From Albugo candida (taxonomy: Eukaryota; Oomycota; Peronosporomycetes; Albuginales; Albuginaceae): 64,000 nt of DNA. The notes under the pieces were generated by a model. The model was not told the origin of the DNA, searched no databases, and saw nothing but the letters and a program-made list of their open reading frames with translations. The stretch covers positions 124,001 through 188,000 of the forward strand of contig CAJNAR010000155.1 of the NCBI GenBank assembly GCA_905220665.1, given 5' to 3'. Below, in pieces: positions 1 through 9,658 of this stretch. The position numbers and the translations under genes were made by a program. Every line of letters starts with the position of its first letter. Position 1 is the first letter of the stretch.

Positions 1-2
1 CG

Positions 3-1025
3 GAGAAAGAACCGATATCCTCAGGGCGCTGGTATCATCCTGTTTTGGCTTCACTTGTGATCAGTCTAACTTCTGTCGTGGGCGTTTTCATATTGATTTT
101 ATACCGAGGAAAAATGGATAACTTACTCGATCTTATGATTAGCTTTGCAGCTGGTTGTCTGATGGGTGTGATTGTATTCCATCTTTACAGCGAAGCAACA
201 GCCTATCTCGAGGACGCTGGCGAATGGGTTGTCGGTGTATGTGTTTTAGGCGGAATCGCATTTTCCATCATGTTGGAGCAGGGTACACACATTGTACTCG
301 CACAACTTGGAGTGGACAATTGTGGTCATAATCATAAACATCATACTCAAGATCATCCACATGTGCACGGACAGTCGCCAATGGAATCGTCCAACTCGAT
401 ATTTGTCTCTTCACAACGACGTAATGATGTTGATGAACGCAGTAAAGTGTCCTCCACACAGGCTCACGATGCTAATTACGTATTGGGAATCACTTGTCGC
501 TCATCAGGAATTAATGGAGGCAATCTTGGAGCTGAGAAAATGGTATCTACTTCCTTACGATTGGTTGATCCGATCGCTTGGATCACAGCCATTGGAGATT
601 GCTTTCACGCTATGACGGATGGGATCGTATTGGCCGTCGGATTTCGGAGCTGTAGTATCACCGTTGGATGGACCATCGCACTCAGTATTGTGCTACATGA
701 GATTCCTCATCGTGTTGGCAACTATTTCATCTTTCTCAAAGCTGGAATGAATAAAACACAAGCGCTTGTGGTGAATATGTGTGCATCTATGGCTTCTTTA
801 CTTGGCGTCTTGATCTTATTTGCAACCGGATCCGTATCGAACCACACACTTGGTGTTTTATTGGCTTTTGGATCAGGTGCGCTGTTGTTTATTGCGTTAT
901 CGCAATTGCTTCCGTCGATGCTCGCAGTCCGCCAACCAATCGCCGCAGCGAAACAGTTTCTAAGTTTTCTGATTGGCTGCGGTGTGATTGGGCTCTCGTT
1001 ATTGAAAGAAACAGAGTGCGAATAA
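3..1025 (+). CDS. ZIP (SLC39) family metal transporter, 5' partial
   Basis: The reading frame is open from base 3, so the N terminus lies outside the window; no ATG precedes the first visible membrane segment. ZIP proteins move zinc, iron or manganese into the cytosol. What is seen: several hydrophobic segments, a His-rich loop after the third one (roughly bases 320-380, with CGHNHKHH and HPHVH), a TM4-like segment with GDCFHAMTDG and a TM5-like segment with LHEIPHR, matching the family's two metal-binding helices (the usual HEIPHE ends in R here). The C terminus is hydrophobic and ends with a TAA stop. It most resembles the SLC39A7/A13 type by eye. The next gene starts 44 nt downstream on the same strand. 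Metal specificity cannot be told from the sequence. Confidence 0.9.
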   Translation, partial: EKEPISSGRWYHPVLASLVISLTSVVGVFILILYRGKMDNLLDLMISFAAGCLMGVIVFHLYSEATAYLEDAGEWVVGVCVLGGIAFSIMLEQGTHIVLAQLGVDNCGHNHKHHTQDHPHVHGQSPMESSNSIFVSSQRRNDVDERSKVSSTQAHDANYVLGITCRSSGINGGNLGAEKMVSTSLRLVDPIAWITAIGDCFHAMTDGIVLAVGFRSCSITVGWTIALSIVLHEIPHRVGNYFIFLKAGMNKTQALVVNMCASMASLLGVLILFATGSVSNHTLGVLLAFGSGALLFIALSQLLPSMLAVRQPIAAAKQFLSFLIGCGVIGLSLLKETECE

Positions 1026-1069
1026 GGAGAAGTTACATTGAAGCAACAATAAAACTCGTAATAAACCAA

Positions 1070-2234
1070 ATGAGCGTTTTACAGGATTTAAGTTCGTATT
1101 TAATGGACTCGGAGGTTGCAATTGCGGTTGGTGTCATTAAGGCACTTACCAATGTTATAATTCGGAGTGAAGCTACGACAATGATGCAAATTGAGAGTGA
1201 GCTACGTGATGCTGCCCAAGAGCTCACAGCATTCCCATCTGCTGCGAAGGAAGGATCGAATACAAAGTTTCTGCACAATCAGAATTCAATCGGTATAACT
1301 GCGAGCTGTCAACTCTTTTTACGTTATGTGACACGATGTTTCTTGGAATTTACGGTTTGATTCATTCTATTTTGACTTTGCATCAAACTCTTTTGAATCG
1401 TTTTAGGACTTTGAATCGTGCAAAACGCAATTAATTGAACGTGGCAAGTTATTTGCTGAGACGTCTTTAGCGAGTCGCAAGAAGATCGCCCAAATCGGAC
1501 ATCGATTTATTTGCGATGGAATGGTACGAAATGTACTGTACTTTCACACAAGAAGAACGTGATGTGATGCTTTAATCAGGTTGTATTGACGCATGGAATC
1601 TCACGCGTGACAATTGCGGTATTGTGTGAGGCATCAAAGAAGACTCACTTTTCAGTCCTTGTAACAGAGGGAAGATCCCATAATGCCGGGTACGTCGATT
1701 GTTGCTGAGATGTCGGATTCTCTCACCAATACACTTCTAGTGTTGAAACAGCTCGCCGACTCGCAAATGCCGGTATTCCAATCACCATCATCCAGGATTC
1801 GGCAGTCGGATATTATATGGAAAATGTCGATATGGTTATCGTCGGAGCAGAAGGTGTTGTTGAGAATGGTGGAATTATCAACTCGGTACGAACACCACTG
1901 CGTCACTCTTTTTCTGTTCAAGTACTGAATGCATTTGCAGATTGGATCATATGGTATCGCTGTTATCGCACAAGCGCTGAAGAAACCTTTCTACGTTGCT
2001 GCCGAATCGTACAAATTTGTTCGATTGTACCCATTGAATCAGAGAGACGTACCGCAAACACTCATAAAGATGGAAGCAAAAGAACTAGAGAAACATGGAT
2101 CTAGTTCATCTGTACACATTGAGAATCAATTGCATGATTATACTCCGCCAGCATTCATCACTCTTCTTTTCACCGATTTGGGTGTATTAACGCCATCGGC
2201 TGTATCGGACGAATTGATAAAACTGTATCAATAA
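1070..2234 (+). CDS. EIF2B1: Translation initiation factor eIF2B subunit alpha
   Basis: Five exons: 1070-1354, 1407-1523, 1580-1689, 1741-1885, 1941-2234; introns are 51-56 nt, all GT-AG, and the joined frame codes for 316 residues (human protein 305). eIF2B is the guanine-nucleotide exchange factor for eIF2; the alpha subunit is regulatory, links two eIF2B halves and senses phosphorylated eIF2. The assignment rests on strong family blocks: [48 protein letters not shown] and the C terminus [20 protein letters not shown]. Start chosen as ATG 1070 because the encoded N terminus ([11 protein letters not shown]) runs straight into the conserved helical domain. Nothing looks damaged. Confidence 0.96.
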
Positions 2235-2323
2235 ATATATTATTATTTAGTAAAAATGAGGCTGTCGTGGCTGTCGTGTGCATCCTCCCTTATTTGCATA
2301 TTTGTGGCGAAAAGAGGAGAGAG

Positions 2324-4392
2324 ATGAACGTCATCGATAAGATTTTATGTCATCACGCAGTGGGTTTGAAGGAAGCAAAGGTTTCTACAGGCGATGTTGT
2401 GTGCGTGAATGTGGATTGGACCATTGCCAGTGAAATCACTTTTCAAGCTATGGAAACACTTTACAATCGTATTGGTCGTCCACCGCTACATCGTCCCGAT
2501 CGATTTTGGCTTGCAGTCGACCACACAGTCGACCCGCGAGTGAATGACCAACCCAAACAGAAGGCACTGATCAAGTTATCGACTGACTTTGCAAAAGAAC
2601 ATGATTTGACTGATTTTTGGGGACCTAACACGACCATCATGCATACACTATTTACTTCGGCACGGGTCCAACCGGGTCAGCTTGTGATTGGTGCAGACTC
2701 CCACACATGTAGTGCGGGAGGAATGGGTGCGTTTGCAGCAGGGTTAGGTGCAGGAGATGTGGTTTGCCACTTGTAACAGGTCAAACCTGGTTTCGTGTAC
2801 CCGAAGTCGTGTTTATCGAGTTTCAAGGACAACCCGCTTTTGGCATTGGTGGCAAAGATATTATTTTACACGTTTTGGGAGAACTGAAACGTAACACGGT
2901 GGCATTCGAACGTGCAGTGTATTATGCTGGAGAGGGACTACAGTATTTGTCGACGGATGCGCGATTTGCCATTGCAAATATGACGACCGAATTTGGTGGA
3001 ATTGTGGGTGTCTTTGAAGCTGATTGCATTACAAAACGTGCCTTGGACCAACGTGAGTCCCATGCAACTGAAGCTCTCTTCTTTCGCCCGGATCCAGATT
3101 GCTCGTATGCAGCGCATCATATCATCGATTTGGCCAAAGTGAAGCCGCTTATCGCTTTGTACCCGTCACCTGATAATTGTGTATCGGTGACGGAAAAAGT
3201 GGGCATGGCGCTGGATGGATGCTTTATCGGCGCATGTACCACGACAAAGGAAGATCTTATCTTAAGTGCTTTAGTTCTTCGGCAAGCAATGATGCAAGGA
3301 AAAACACCAAAAGCTTCGGGCCATCGACGAGTGACACCGGGCTCTCTTCAGATCACGGAACGTTTGAAAACACTTGGTCTCATTCGAGTGTTTGAAGACG
3401 CCGGTTTTACGGTTGGTGTTCCTTCTTGCAGTTATTGTGTGGGAATTGGAGCCGATGTTGCAGGAGAAGGAGAAGTTTGGCTGTCAAGTCAAAATCGTAA
3501 TTTCCGAAACCGTATGGGGAAAGGTTCGATTGGAAATATAAGTTCGGCTGCTGTGGTTGCAGCATCCAGTTTCGACATGCTCGTGACTGACCCAACGCCA
3601 TATTTGGATCAGATTTCACGCGAGGAATTTGATCGATTACGAGATTGGCTTGATCCAAAAGCCATCATGTCCCAAGAATCTGTGCATTTTACCATTTCGG
3701 AGCCGTCGCCTACTCTCGTTTCAGAGGAGTCAATTGAAGATATACTTGAGCATCCGACTTTGGGCGCAGTCGAAGCACTTCCTCGTCAATTCGATGGACT
3801 CGTTCAACGATTTGGAGATGACGTTGATACGGATGCAATGATTCCAGCGCAGTTCATGGGCTTGAATAAATCATCTCCGCTTTGGCCCGCAGGCTGCGAA
3901 ACAGAAGAAGAAGTACTCGCCAGCTACTCCTTTGCGTATGTCCGCCCCGAATTTGTCTCCAGAGTCAAAGACGGTGCTACAATCATTGTTGCAGGAAGTG
4001 CATTTGGTTGTGGTTCGTCTCGGGAAGAAGCAGCAATTTGTTTGAAGGCGGTCGGTATACGCGCGGTAATTGCGAAATCGTTTGCGTATATTTACGCACG
4101 TAATCAACCGAATAATGCGCTGCTCGGTATTGTTGTGACGGATGAAAAGTTTTATGAGTTGGCGCAAGAAGGAAGTCGCGTGATCGTGGACGTACAACAA
4201 CGTTTTGTTGAAGTGGAAGGGTATCGAGTGTACTTCACGCTGACCCAATTGGAAGAAAATGTACTGAATGGTGGCGGGTTACAAAATTTGTTCAAACGGT
4301 ACAAGACGGATTTATTCAAAGCGGCGATGCAAAGTAAATCCGAGTGTGGTGGACAGAACGGTTGCGCGACTACCAGCACTTCGGATTGGTAG
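2324..4392 (+). CDS. Fused large+small subunit isopropylmalate-isomerase-like (aconitase superfamily) enzyme, with one frameshift
   Basis: Aconitase-superfamily dehydratase with LeuC-like and LeuD-like halves in one chain, as in fungal Leu1; it would isomerise 2- to 3-isopropylmalate in leucine synthesis. Homoaconitase or a related hydratase cannot be excluded. N-terminal part (2324 to about 2763): VIGADSHTCSAGGMGAFAAG. Downstream, the Fe-S ligands are visible in GACTTTKED and VPSCSYCVG; the swivel domain has AGSAFGCGSSREEA. The two parts lie in different frames: near 2758-2764 the first frame runs into TAA. Adding one base in the T run restores a single 689-codon frame with a natural family sequence at the joint. 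It could be a sequencing error or a real lesion. An ATG at 2256 lies in another frame and stops early; ATG 2324 fits the family N terminus. The stop lies 32 nt before the next start. Confidence 0.85.
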
Positions 4393-4424
4393 GTGGTAGG
4401 AAGGTTGTGCGATGGTTCTGTGCG

Positions 4425-6277
4425 ATGTTTCGCGATGTGTCGATTTGCGGCGCACATTTTGAGAGTAATGAATTGAATTCAAAAGCTTCTGTTTGTATCG
4501 CGACAGCACCTCTTTTATTGAATGAAAATGAGACGCAGACAGAGATCCTGACACAACATGTCGCTTCACAGACGGAGACGAGAGCTGTATCGTCGAAAAA
4601 GAAATCGAAAAAATCGGATGCGATGGATAAGGAGCGTGTGAAAATAAGAAATCTTTTAGACAGTGTGGGCTCGATGATGCTTTGGGAAGTCAAACATTCT
4701 GCTGTGATTGCTACGTTTCACTCCGGTAGACCAAATGGTGCTTTAAATTGCATATCGCTCAAATGTTGTGTAGGTCTCGAGAAATTAATGGCGGATACTT
4801 ACGGCAAACAAGATGTCATTCAGTTGATGACATTACAATTTGATTCAACCGCATACTTTCATAATAAATTGAGCGATTCTACTTCCAAAAATGAAGCCAC
4901 AAGAGATTCGATTCAGTTGTCGTGCACAGGTGTTTCGTGGAATGCAACCGGGTCGATCGTTGGCATCTCGTATGGAAGATTCGATCACTCAGGTTGGTGC
5001 AACTATCGATCGGCTTTGTGCTTATGGAATGTGTTTGCAAATGATTTTGATCCACTAAAACCGATGCTCGTGCTCCAAGTTCCGGTACAATTGCTCCACT
5101 GTTCAGTGGATGTGTACTTACACTATGTCTTTAGAGCGGACTCATGTGTGTGGCATATCATCCAAAGAATCCAAGTGTGGTGGCAGCGGGCTCATTCACA
5201 GGTGAGGTTTTCGTGTGGGATTTGGAACCTCAAGAATATCGATTGTATGGGTCGAGCATCGGTGAGTACTACCACCAAGAACCCGTCACAAAGGTTGAGT
5301 GGGTTTATGATATCACAACTTCGGATTACCATATTGCGAGCGTGAGCGGCGATGGAAAGGTTTTGTTTTGGCGGGTTAAGGATAAACGATTGGATCATCC
5401 AATCGAGGGATATATAATGCATTCGGTTGATGCACACACAAAAGAAGTCGCACGTAAAACGGGTGAGTACGTTTTAGGTGGCAAGTCGATGGGTTTCTCG
5501 CATGATAAAACAAGTCGAACTTTTGTTATTGGATCCGAGGGTGGACAAGTAGCGCGTTGTTTCGCAAAAAGTTCAATTGCAATGGGTAAGAGCCGGTTAA
5601 GTGATTTGTTTAAGGGTGAGAAGAAGTGGACTGTCACTGCGTGCCGATTGGTTGGAATGCTTCCAAGTGAACAGCTATCAGGTGTTCGTCACCAAGTCGA
5701 GACGTATGCAACTGAAAAACGGGTCAAGGAAATCACTCTGGGGACTGTGTATGAAGCTCGAGTGAACCCATTTCAATTGTACCCGAATGCAGCAAATTTC
5801 TATTTCGACCCACATGCTGGCCCGGTGTATGACGTTTCCTTTTCTCCCTTTCGAAAAAATCTGTTTCTCACTTGCTCATTGGATGGAACGGTTCGATTGT
5901 ATACCTATTTGCAAAAAGACCCGCTTTTGGTCATTGAAGTCAGTCCAACATCTTCATATTTGTATGCAGTTGCATGGTCAAAAACGCGACCCGCGGTCTT
6001 TGGAGTCACAGCTGAAGATGGGAATGTTTACATCTACGATTTGATGATGGACAAAATTGCTCCAGTGGTGACACTGAAAAAGCATGAAACTGCGGACGGT
6101 ATCGTGGCGAAAAGTACTTCTCCGATGCTTGCCCTTGATTTCAATCCTCGACAACGAAATTTTGTAGCAGCAGGCGATGCAGCAGGGAAGATTTATATAT
6201 GGAAGCTGTCCTGGCGCTTGGCCAACTTACAATCTGATGAGATGACTGTTCTTGAAGCGCTAGAAACCGCAGCGTGA
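4425..6277 (+). CDS. DYNC2I2: Cytoplasmic dynein-2 intermediate chain, WDR34/DYNC2I2-like WD40 protein
   Basis: Exons 4425-5084 and 5135-6277 (intron 50 nt, GTACAA...TTTAG), 600 residues. Dynein-2 drives retrograde intraflagellar transport, so this fits an organism with flagellated zoospores. The WD40 part matches WDR34 block by block: GVSWNATGSIVGISYG, a Trp-Cys motif (SGWCNYRSALCLWN), MCVAYHPKNPSVVAAG, GEVFVWDL, HAGPVYDVSFSPFRKNLFL, TCSLDGTVRLY and AAGDAAGKIYIWKLS. The N-terminal 60 residues hold two QT-type motifs (ETQTE and ASQTE), the kind of site by which dynein intermediate chains bind LC8/DYNLL; that role here is inferred. A Lys/Ser-rich stretch follows. ATG 4425 is the first in frame. 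Confidence 0.88.
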
Positions 6278-6374
6278 CTTTGTGAATTGGAAGAACTCTA
6301 AAATATCTCAAACTGAGCCAACAAAACTATCGTAGATGCTCAACATTATATTCTTAAGATGCCTTTTCTCTGCT

Positions 6375-6947
6375 TTAATTGATTCGAGCAACTTTGGCTG
6401 GTACGACTACGAAATTTTCGTCTCGGAGCTTTCTTTTCGCAGCGCTTTTAAAATCATATAGACAACTGTGTTCCTCTGCGTATCGATGTTCGTTACAAAA
6501 GGTAAAACCACACCGGCAAGTGACGGAAGTCAACCCAATCTTCGAACGACATTCCCAACATCGCCGTTTGTTTGCTTGTGTACGGGGATATGTACCGCAT
6601 ATCTTTGTATCTGATCTCAGCTTCACTAAAATTGATTTGAGCTGAGGTGTACTACCCACATTTCCGGTTGACGAGTAGCCTGTGTGTGATGATAAAGTCT
6701 CCATCGACAAAGATTCTGAACTCGAACTGACGATTCTAGCTGAAGTTGATCCATTTAGGCTACCTGAAGACATCTTAACATTCTCGCTCATAGCTGCTTC
6801 TGTCGACGTGTGCGCGCACGAACATGACAATGACGATGGTGGTAGGCAAACGGGAGCTGCAGAAGGAGAAGAGGCTGAATCCTCGTTTACGCGTATCGTT
6901 TCTGCGGAGGACGCGGGTTGCTCTAATGTGGAAGAATTTACGCACAT
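6375..6947 (-). CDS. AN1-type zinc finger protein
   Basis: A single-exon gene of 190 residues. The first 120 residues are Ser/Thr-rich and look disordered. The C-terminal 60 residues carry a complete AN1 zinc finger: CWECRSKIGLTSVTCRCG, then FCNEHRYAEEHSC, then the usual tail DFKSAAKRKL. AN1 fingers occur in stress-associated (SAP/ZFAND) proteins, often with an N-terminal A20 finger that binds ubiquitin; no A20 finger is visible here or in the sequence just upstream. It is convergent with the dynein gene (97 nt between stops). Role beyond zinc/protein binding is unknown. Confidence 0.85.
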   Translation of the reverse strand: MCVNSSTLEQPASSAETIRVNEDSASSPSAAPVCLPPSSLSCSCAHTSTEAAMSENVKMSSGSLNGSTSARIVSSSSESLSMETLSSHTGYSSTGNVGSTPQLKSILVKLRSDTKICGTYPRTQANKRRCWECRSKIGLTSVTCRCGFTFCNEHRYAEEHSCLYDFKSAAKRKLRDENFVVVPAKVARIN

Positions 6948-7150
6948 GAGTCACGTTTTGGTAAACGGATAAAACGGATGTGTTAGTGGGATTGAAATTG
7001 AGATTTTATTGGGAAGGGGAAGGGGTGACAACGTAAGGGAACACGGTAATGTGGGTTTACAAACACTTGAATTTCTCACGGTAATCGACCCTATAGCGAA
7101 ATAGCCTGTGTATTGACCCGTACAAACGTGTTGGTATCGCCATTCTACGG

Positions 7151-9244
7151 TTACCGACAAAGTTCTCTATTCGACTTGATATAGGCTTGAATATAATTGA
7201 CGAGAAATGATTGCTGACTCTGAGTATACGTTTGAAAGGTGAGTATACCGGTCGAAAGGACAAAGTTCACTCGAAAGGAAGAACCCTGGTCACTTCGCAT
7301 TGCTTTTTGACCAGCATCAATCACGCCGTCCATATTGACACTCTTAATGTCAAGAAGTTTGATGCTACGCTGTTTGTGCCTTTTTGATGAAAGACCTTCG
7401 TGTCCCACCGATAAAGACCGCGCATGATCCCGTGTAGTATACGCATATGGACGAGGCGTCCAAAAAATACAATTGGTTGCAAAATCAATGCTTAATACCG
7501 TGCGATGTGACTTATTTTTGCTCTTGCGACTATACTTGAGAACGTGTATACCCAGCCGCATAAGCTCCATAAAACCTAGTGCTTCACACTCCTTCTGTCT
7601 TGATATTTCGTATATTTGATCCGTTGACTTGATCTGGTCGGCAACAAACCAGGAATGTTGCAGCAATTCCTTCGCGGTGCCCCGCTTTTCCACATCCGTT
7701 TGCAGCATTTTCTTCAAGATGTCTTGGGCATGTGGAGAAACCTGACGCCAGATCACATTCGATGAGCTTAGACAGCTCATATCTCGTGGATCTTGCGCAT
7801 GTGTAAAGTTTTCGGAGCGTTGCAACGCTGTTGCTGACTCGATACTGAATGGAAAAGATCCAAATAGCAGCACGTACATAATGACACCCACACTAAAGAC
7901 GTCAGAGGCGAAGCCGTACGGTTGCCCGGTCAGAATTTCCGGAGCCGCATACTCCAATGTTCCACAACTTCGTGTGAGCATTGCTTTCGAATGCGGAAGC
8001 TGCACGGCTAAACCAAAATCACCGATTTTCACCATAAAATCATGGAGTAAGATATTTTCCGGTTTTAAATCACGATGCAAAATGCAGTTTTCATGCAAAA
8101 ACGCAACACCGTCTAATAATTGTCGCATAATTTCGCGTGTTTCTTGCTCGAATAATCGCTGTTTTTTTATCAGATAATCGCACAAATCGCCGTTTTTCAT
8201 GTAATCCATAATGAGATAAAACATTTCTTCACCTTTCAAATGATACACGCCATCTAAACCAATAATGTGGCTATTTGGAGGTAGAGCTCTTAAAATCGCG
8301 ATTTCTTGGGATAACATTTTGGAATACCGACAGCATTTGACAGCGCACATGTGCGCATTCACTTGATTGATTGCACGATGGACAACTGAAAACGATCCTT
8401 CTCCAATTTCTTCGAGTAAGATATATTTACTCTGATACGAATCAAATGGTTTGGAATCCGTCGTACGGCTAAAACACAAAGACGATGCAACGATATCTGC
8501 TTTGGCTGATGCAATGGTCTCGGAGTGTGTTTCCATAACGCCTTTGGAATCGTTCAATAGTTGTAATGTAATCTTCCTGGCTTCCATCTTTGCTTGTAGA
8601 GCTGTAACCCATCTCAACCAAAGCGGATAATTGTTTGCTTGTAATACAACAGAGGTACAAGCTTTTGTATTGAAATCTTGCAGCGCATGACCCACAATGT
8701 CGACATCATGCAAAACGAAAGATCTCTTCTTGAACTTGACAGGAGCTGTGCTCATAATATCGCCTGAAATCTCGAGGCTTGAGTGCACAGTGAAATGGAT
8801 TTCGTACAGAATGATCGGACTTGTGTTAGATTTGAAGCAGATGAGACCATGATCCCGTAATCTGAAAAACCGCTGTTTCCATGTTTCAAATAAGCCCGAT
8901 GCAACTGATACGCGTTGCTGTAATTGATCTGCTAGGAATCGTTTCCCATTTTGTAGAAATCGCGGACTCATAACAGCTTCAAAGGTTGTGGTCGTACTTA
9001 TCGCTGAAGTGAGACCTGTTTCTAGTCGAAGACAAGGTCGAGATAGACATATTGGGGAAAGTAATGGATTCACAGAAGCGAGATTGTCATGAGTAGATTC
9101 AAATGGAGTAGTCTGCTCGGAAATGGAGTGCGATTTTATAAGGATTGCGTGGCTCTGTGGTGAGGTATGTAGCTCAGATGAGTCACCTTCGGAACGCACG
9201 TGCGAGCATGCTGTTTCTTCGTGGTACAACGAGGGGCAAAGCAT
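7151..9244 (-). CDS. CAMK-like Ser/Thr protein kinase with N-terminal PH domain and a C-terminal PH-like tail
   Basis: A 697-residue single-exon gene. Residues about 1-90 are low complexity. Residues about 95-225 look like a PH domain (GLFETWKQRFFRLRDHGLICF ... LWLRWVTALQAKM). The kinase domain spans about 275-535: glycine loop IGEGSFSVVH, lysine in CAVKC, catalytic loop LHRDLKPENILL, IGDFGLA, and a CGTLEYAAPE activation segment; all key catalytic residues are present. The final ~150 residues include a beta-rich stretch ending in a helix (SQQSFLVNYIQAYIK), resembling a second, divergent PH fold. PH domains bind phosphoinositides, so a membrane-recruited kinase is likely (inference). Oomycetes have many kinases with extra PH domains. 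Confidence 0.9.
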   Translation of the reverse strand: MLCPSLYHEETACSHVRSEGDSSELHTSPQSHAILIKSHSISEQTTPFESTHDNLASVNPLLSPICLSRPCLRLETGLTSAISTTTTFEAVMSPRFLQNGKRFLADQLQQRVSVASGLFETWKQRFFRLRDHGLICFKSNTSPIILYEIHFTVHSSLEISGDIMSTAPVKFKKRSFVLHDVDIVGHALQDFNTKACTSVVLQANNYPLWLRWVTALQAKMEARKITLQLLNDSKGVMETHSETIASAKADIVASSLCFSRTTDSKPFDSYQSKYILLEEIGEGSFSVVHRAINQVNAHMCAVKCCRYSKMLSQEIAILRALPPNSHIIGLDGVYHLKGEEMFYLIMDYMKNGDLCDYLIKKQRLFEQETREIMRQLLDGVAFLHENCILHRDLKPENILLHDFMVKIGDFGLAVQLPHSKAMLTRSCGTLEYAAPEILTGQPYGFASDVFSVGVIMYVLLFGSFPFSIESATALQRSENFTHAQDPRDMSCLSSSNVIWRQVSPHAQDILKKMLQTDVEKRGTAKELLQHSWFVADQIKSTDQIYEISRQKECEALGFMELMRLGIHVLKYSRKSKNKSHRTVLSIDFATNCIFWTPRPYAYTTRDHARSLSVGHEGLSSKRHKQRSIKLLDIKSVNMDGVIDAGQKAMRSDQGSSFRVNFVLSTGILTFQTYTQSQQSFLVNYIQAYIKSNRELCR

Positions 9245-9658
9245 CGCGAGTCGTTGCTACACATTTATAGAAAGAGACGTTACATCACGTCTGAGAAAAG
9301 AAAAGAACGACATCTCTCGCTGTCTCCATCAATACGCTAGGCTAGTGAGCATTCAATGTGCAAACTGAGATAAATATCAACTACTTTTATCCGGAAACCG
9401 AAATCTTTCAGCGGATTTAGTGGCGCCCAGGTAGTCTCCTGAATATACGAGGATCAGGACGCAGTGAATGCTCTAGCCAAACTCAGCTCAAATCGATCAA
9501 AGTCGAGACGGTAAGGAGCTTGGAAGTGGATCAGTCCAAGATACTATTTGTATAGATTTCTTGAGCGTTATGCGGAGGCCTCGCAGACGATTCTAGCAGG
9601 AGAACGCAATATAATTGATACAAACATCATTTGTGTCTTGCGGTAAGTTGAGTTGGGA
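9245..9658. other. Intergenic, 414 nt
   Basis: Lies upstream of the PH-kinase and downstream of the Hsp70 gene (both on the minus strand). No ORF, RNA gene or repeat can be supported; it should hold the kinase promoter, but no clear core-promoter motif was seen. Confidence 0.5.

Noticed and set aside
2758..2775. An 18-nt GT-AG intron at the LeuC/LeuD joint
   Set aside because: Far shorter than any other intron in the window and it does not restore the downstream frame; a missing single base explains the shift better.
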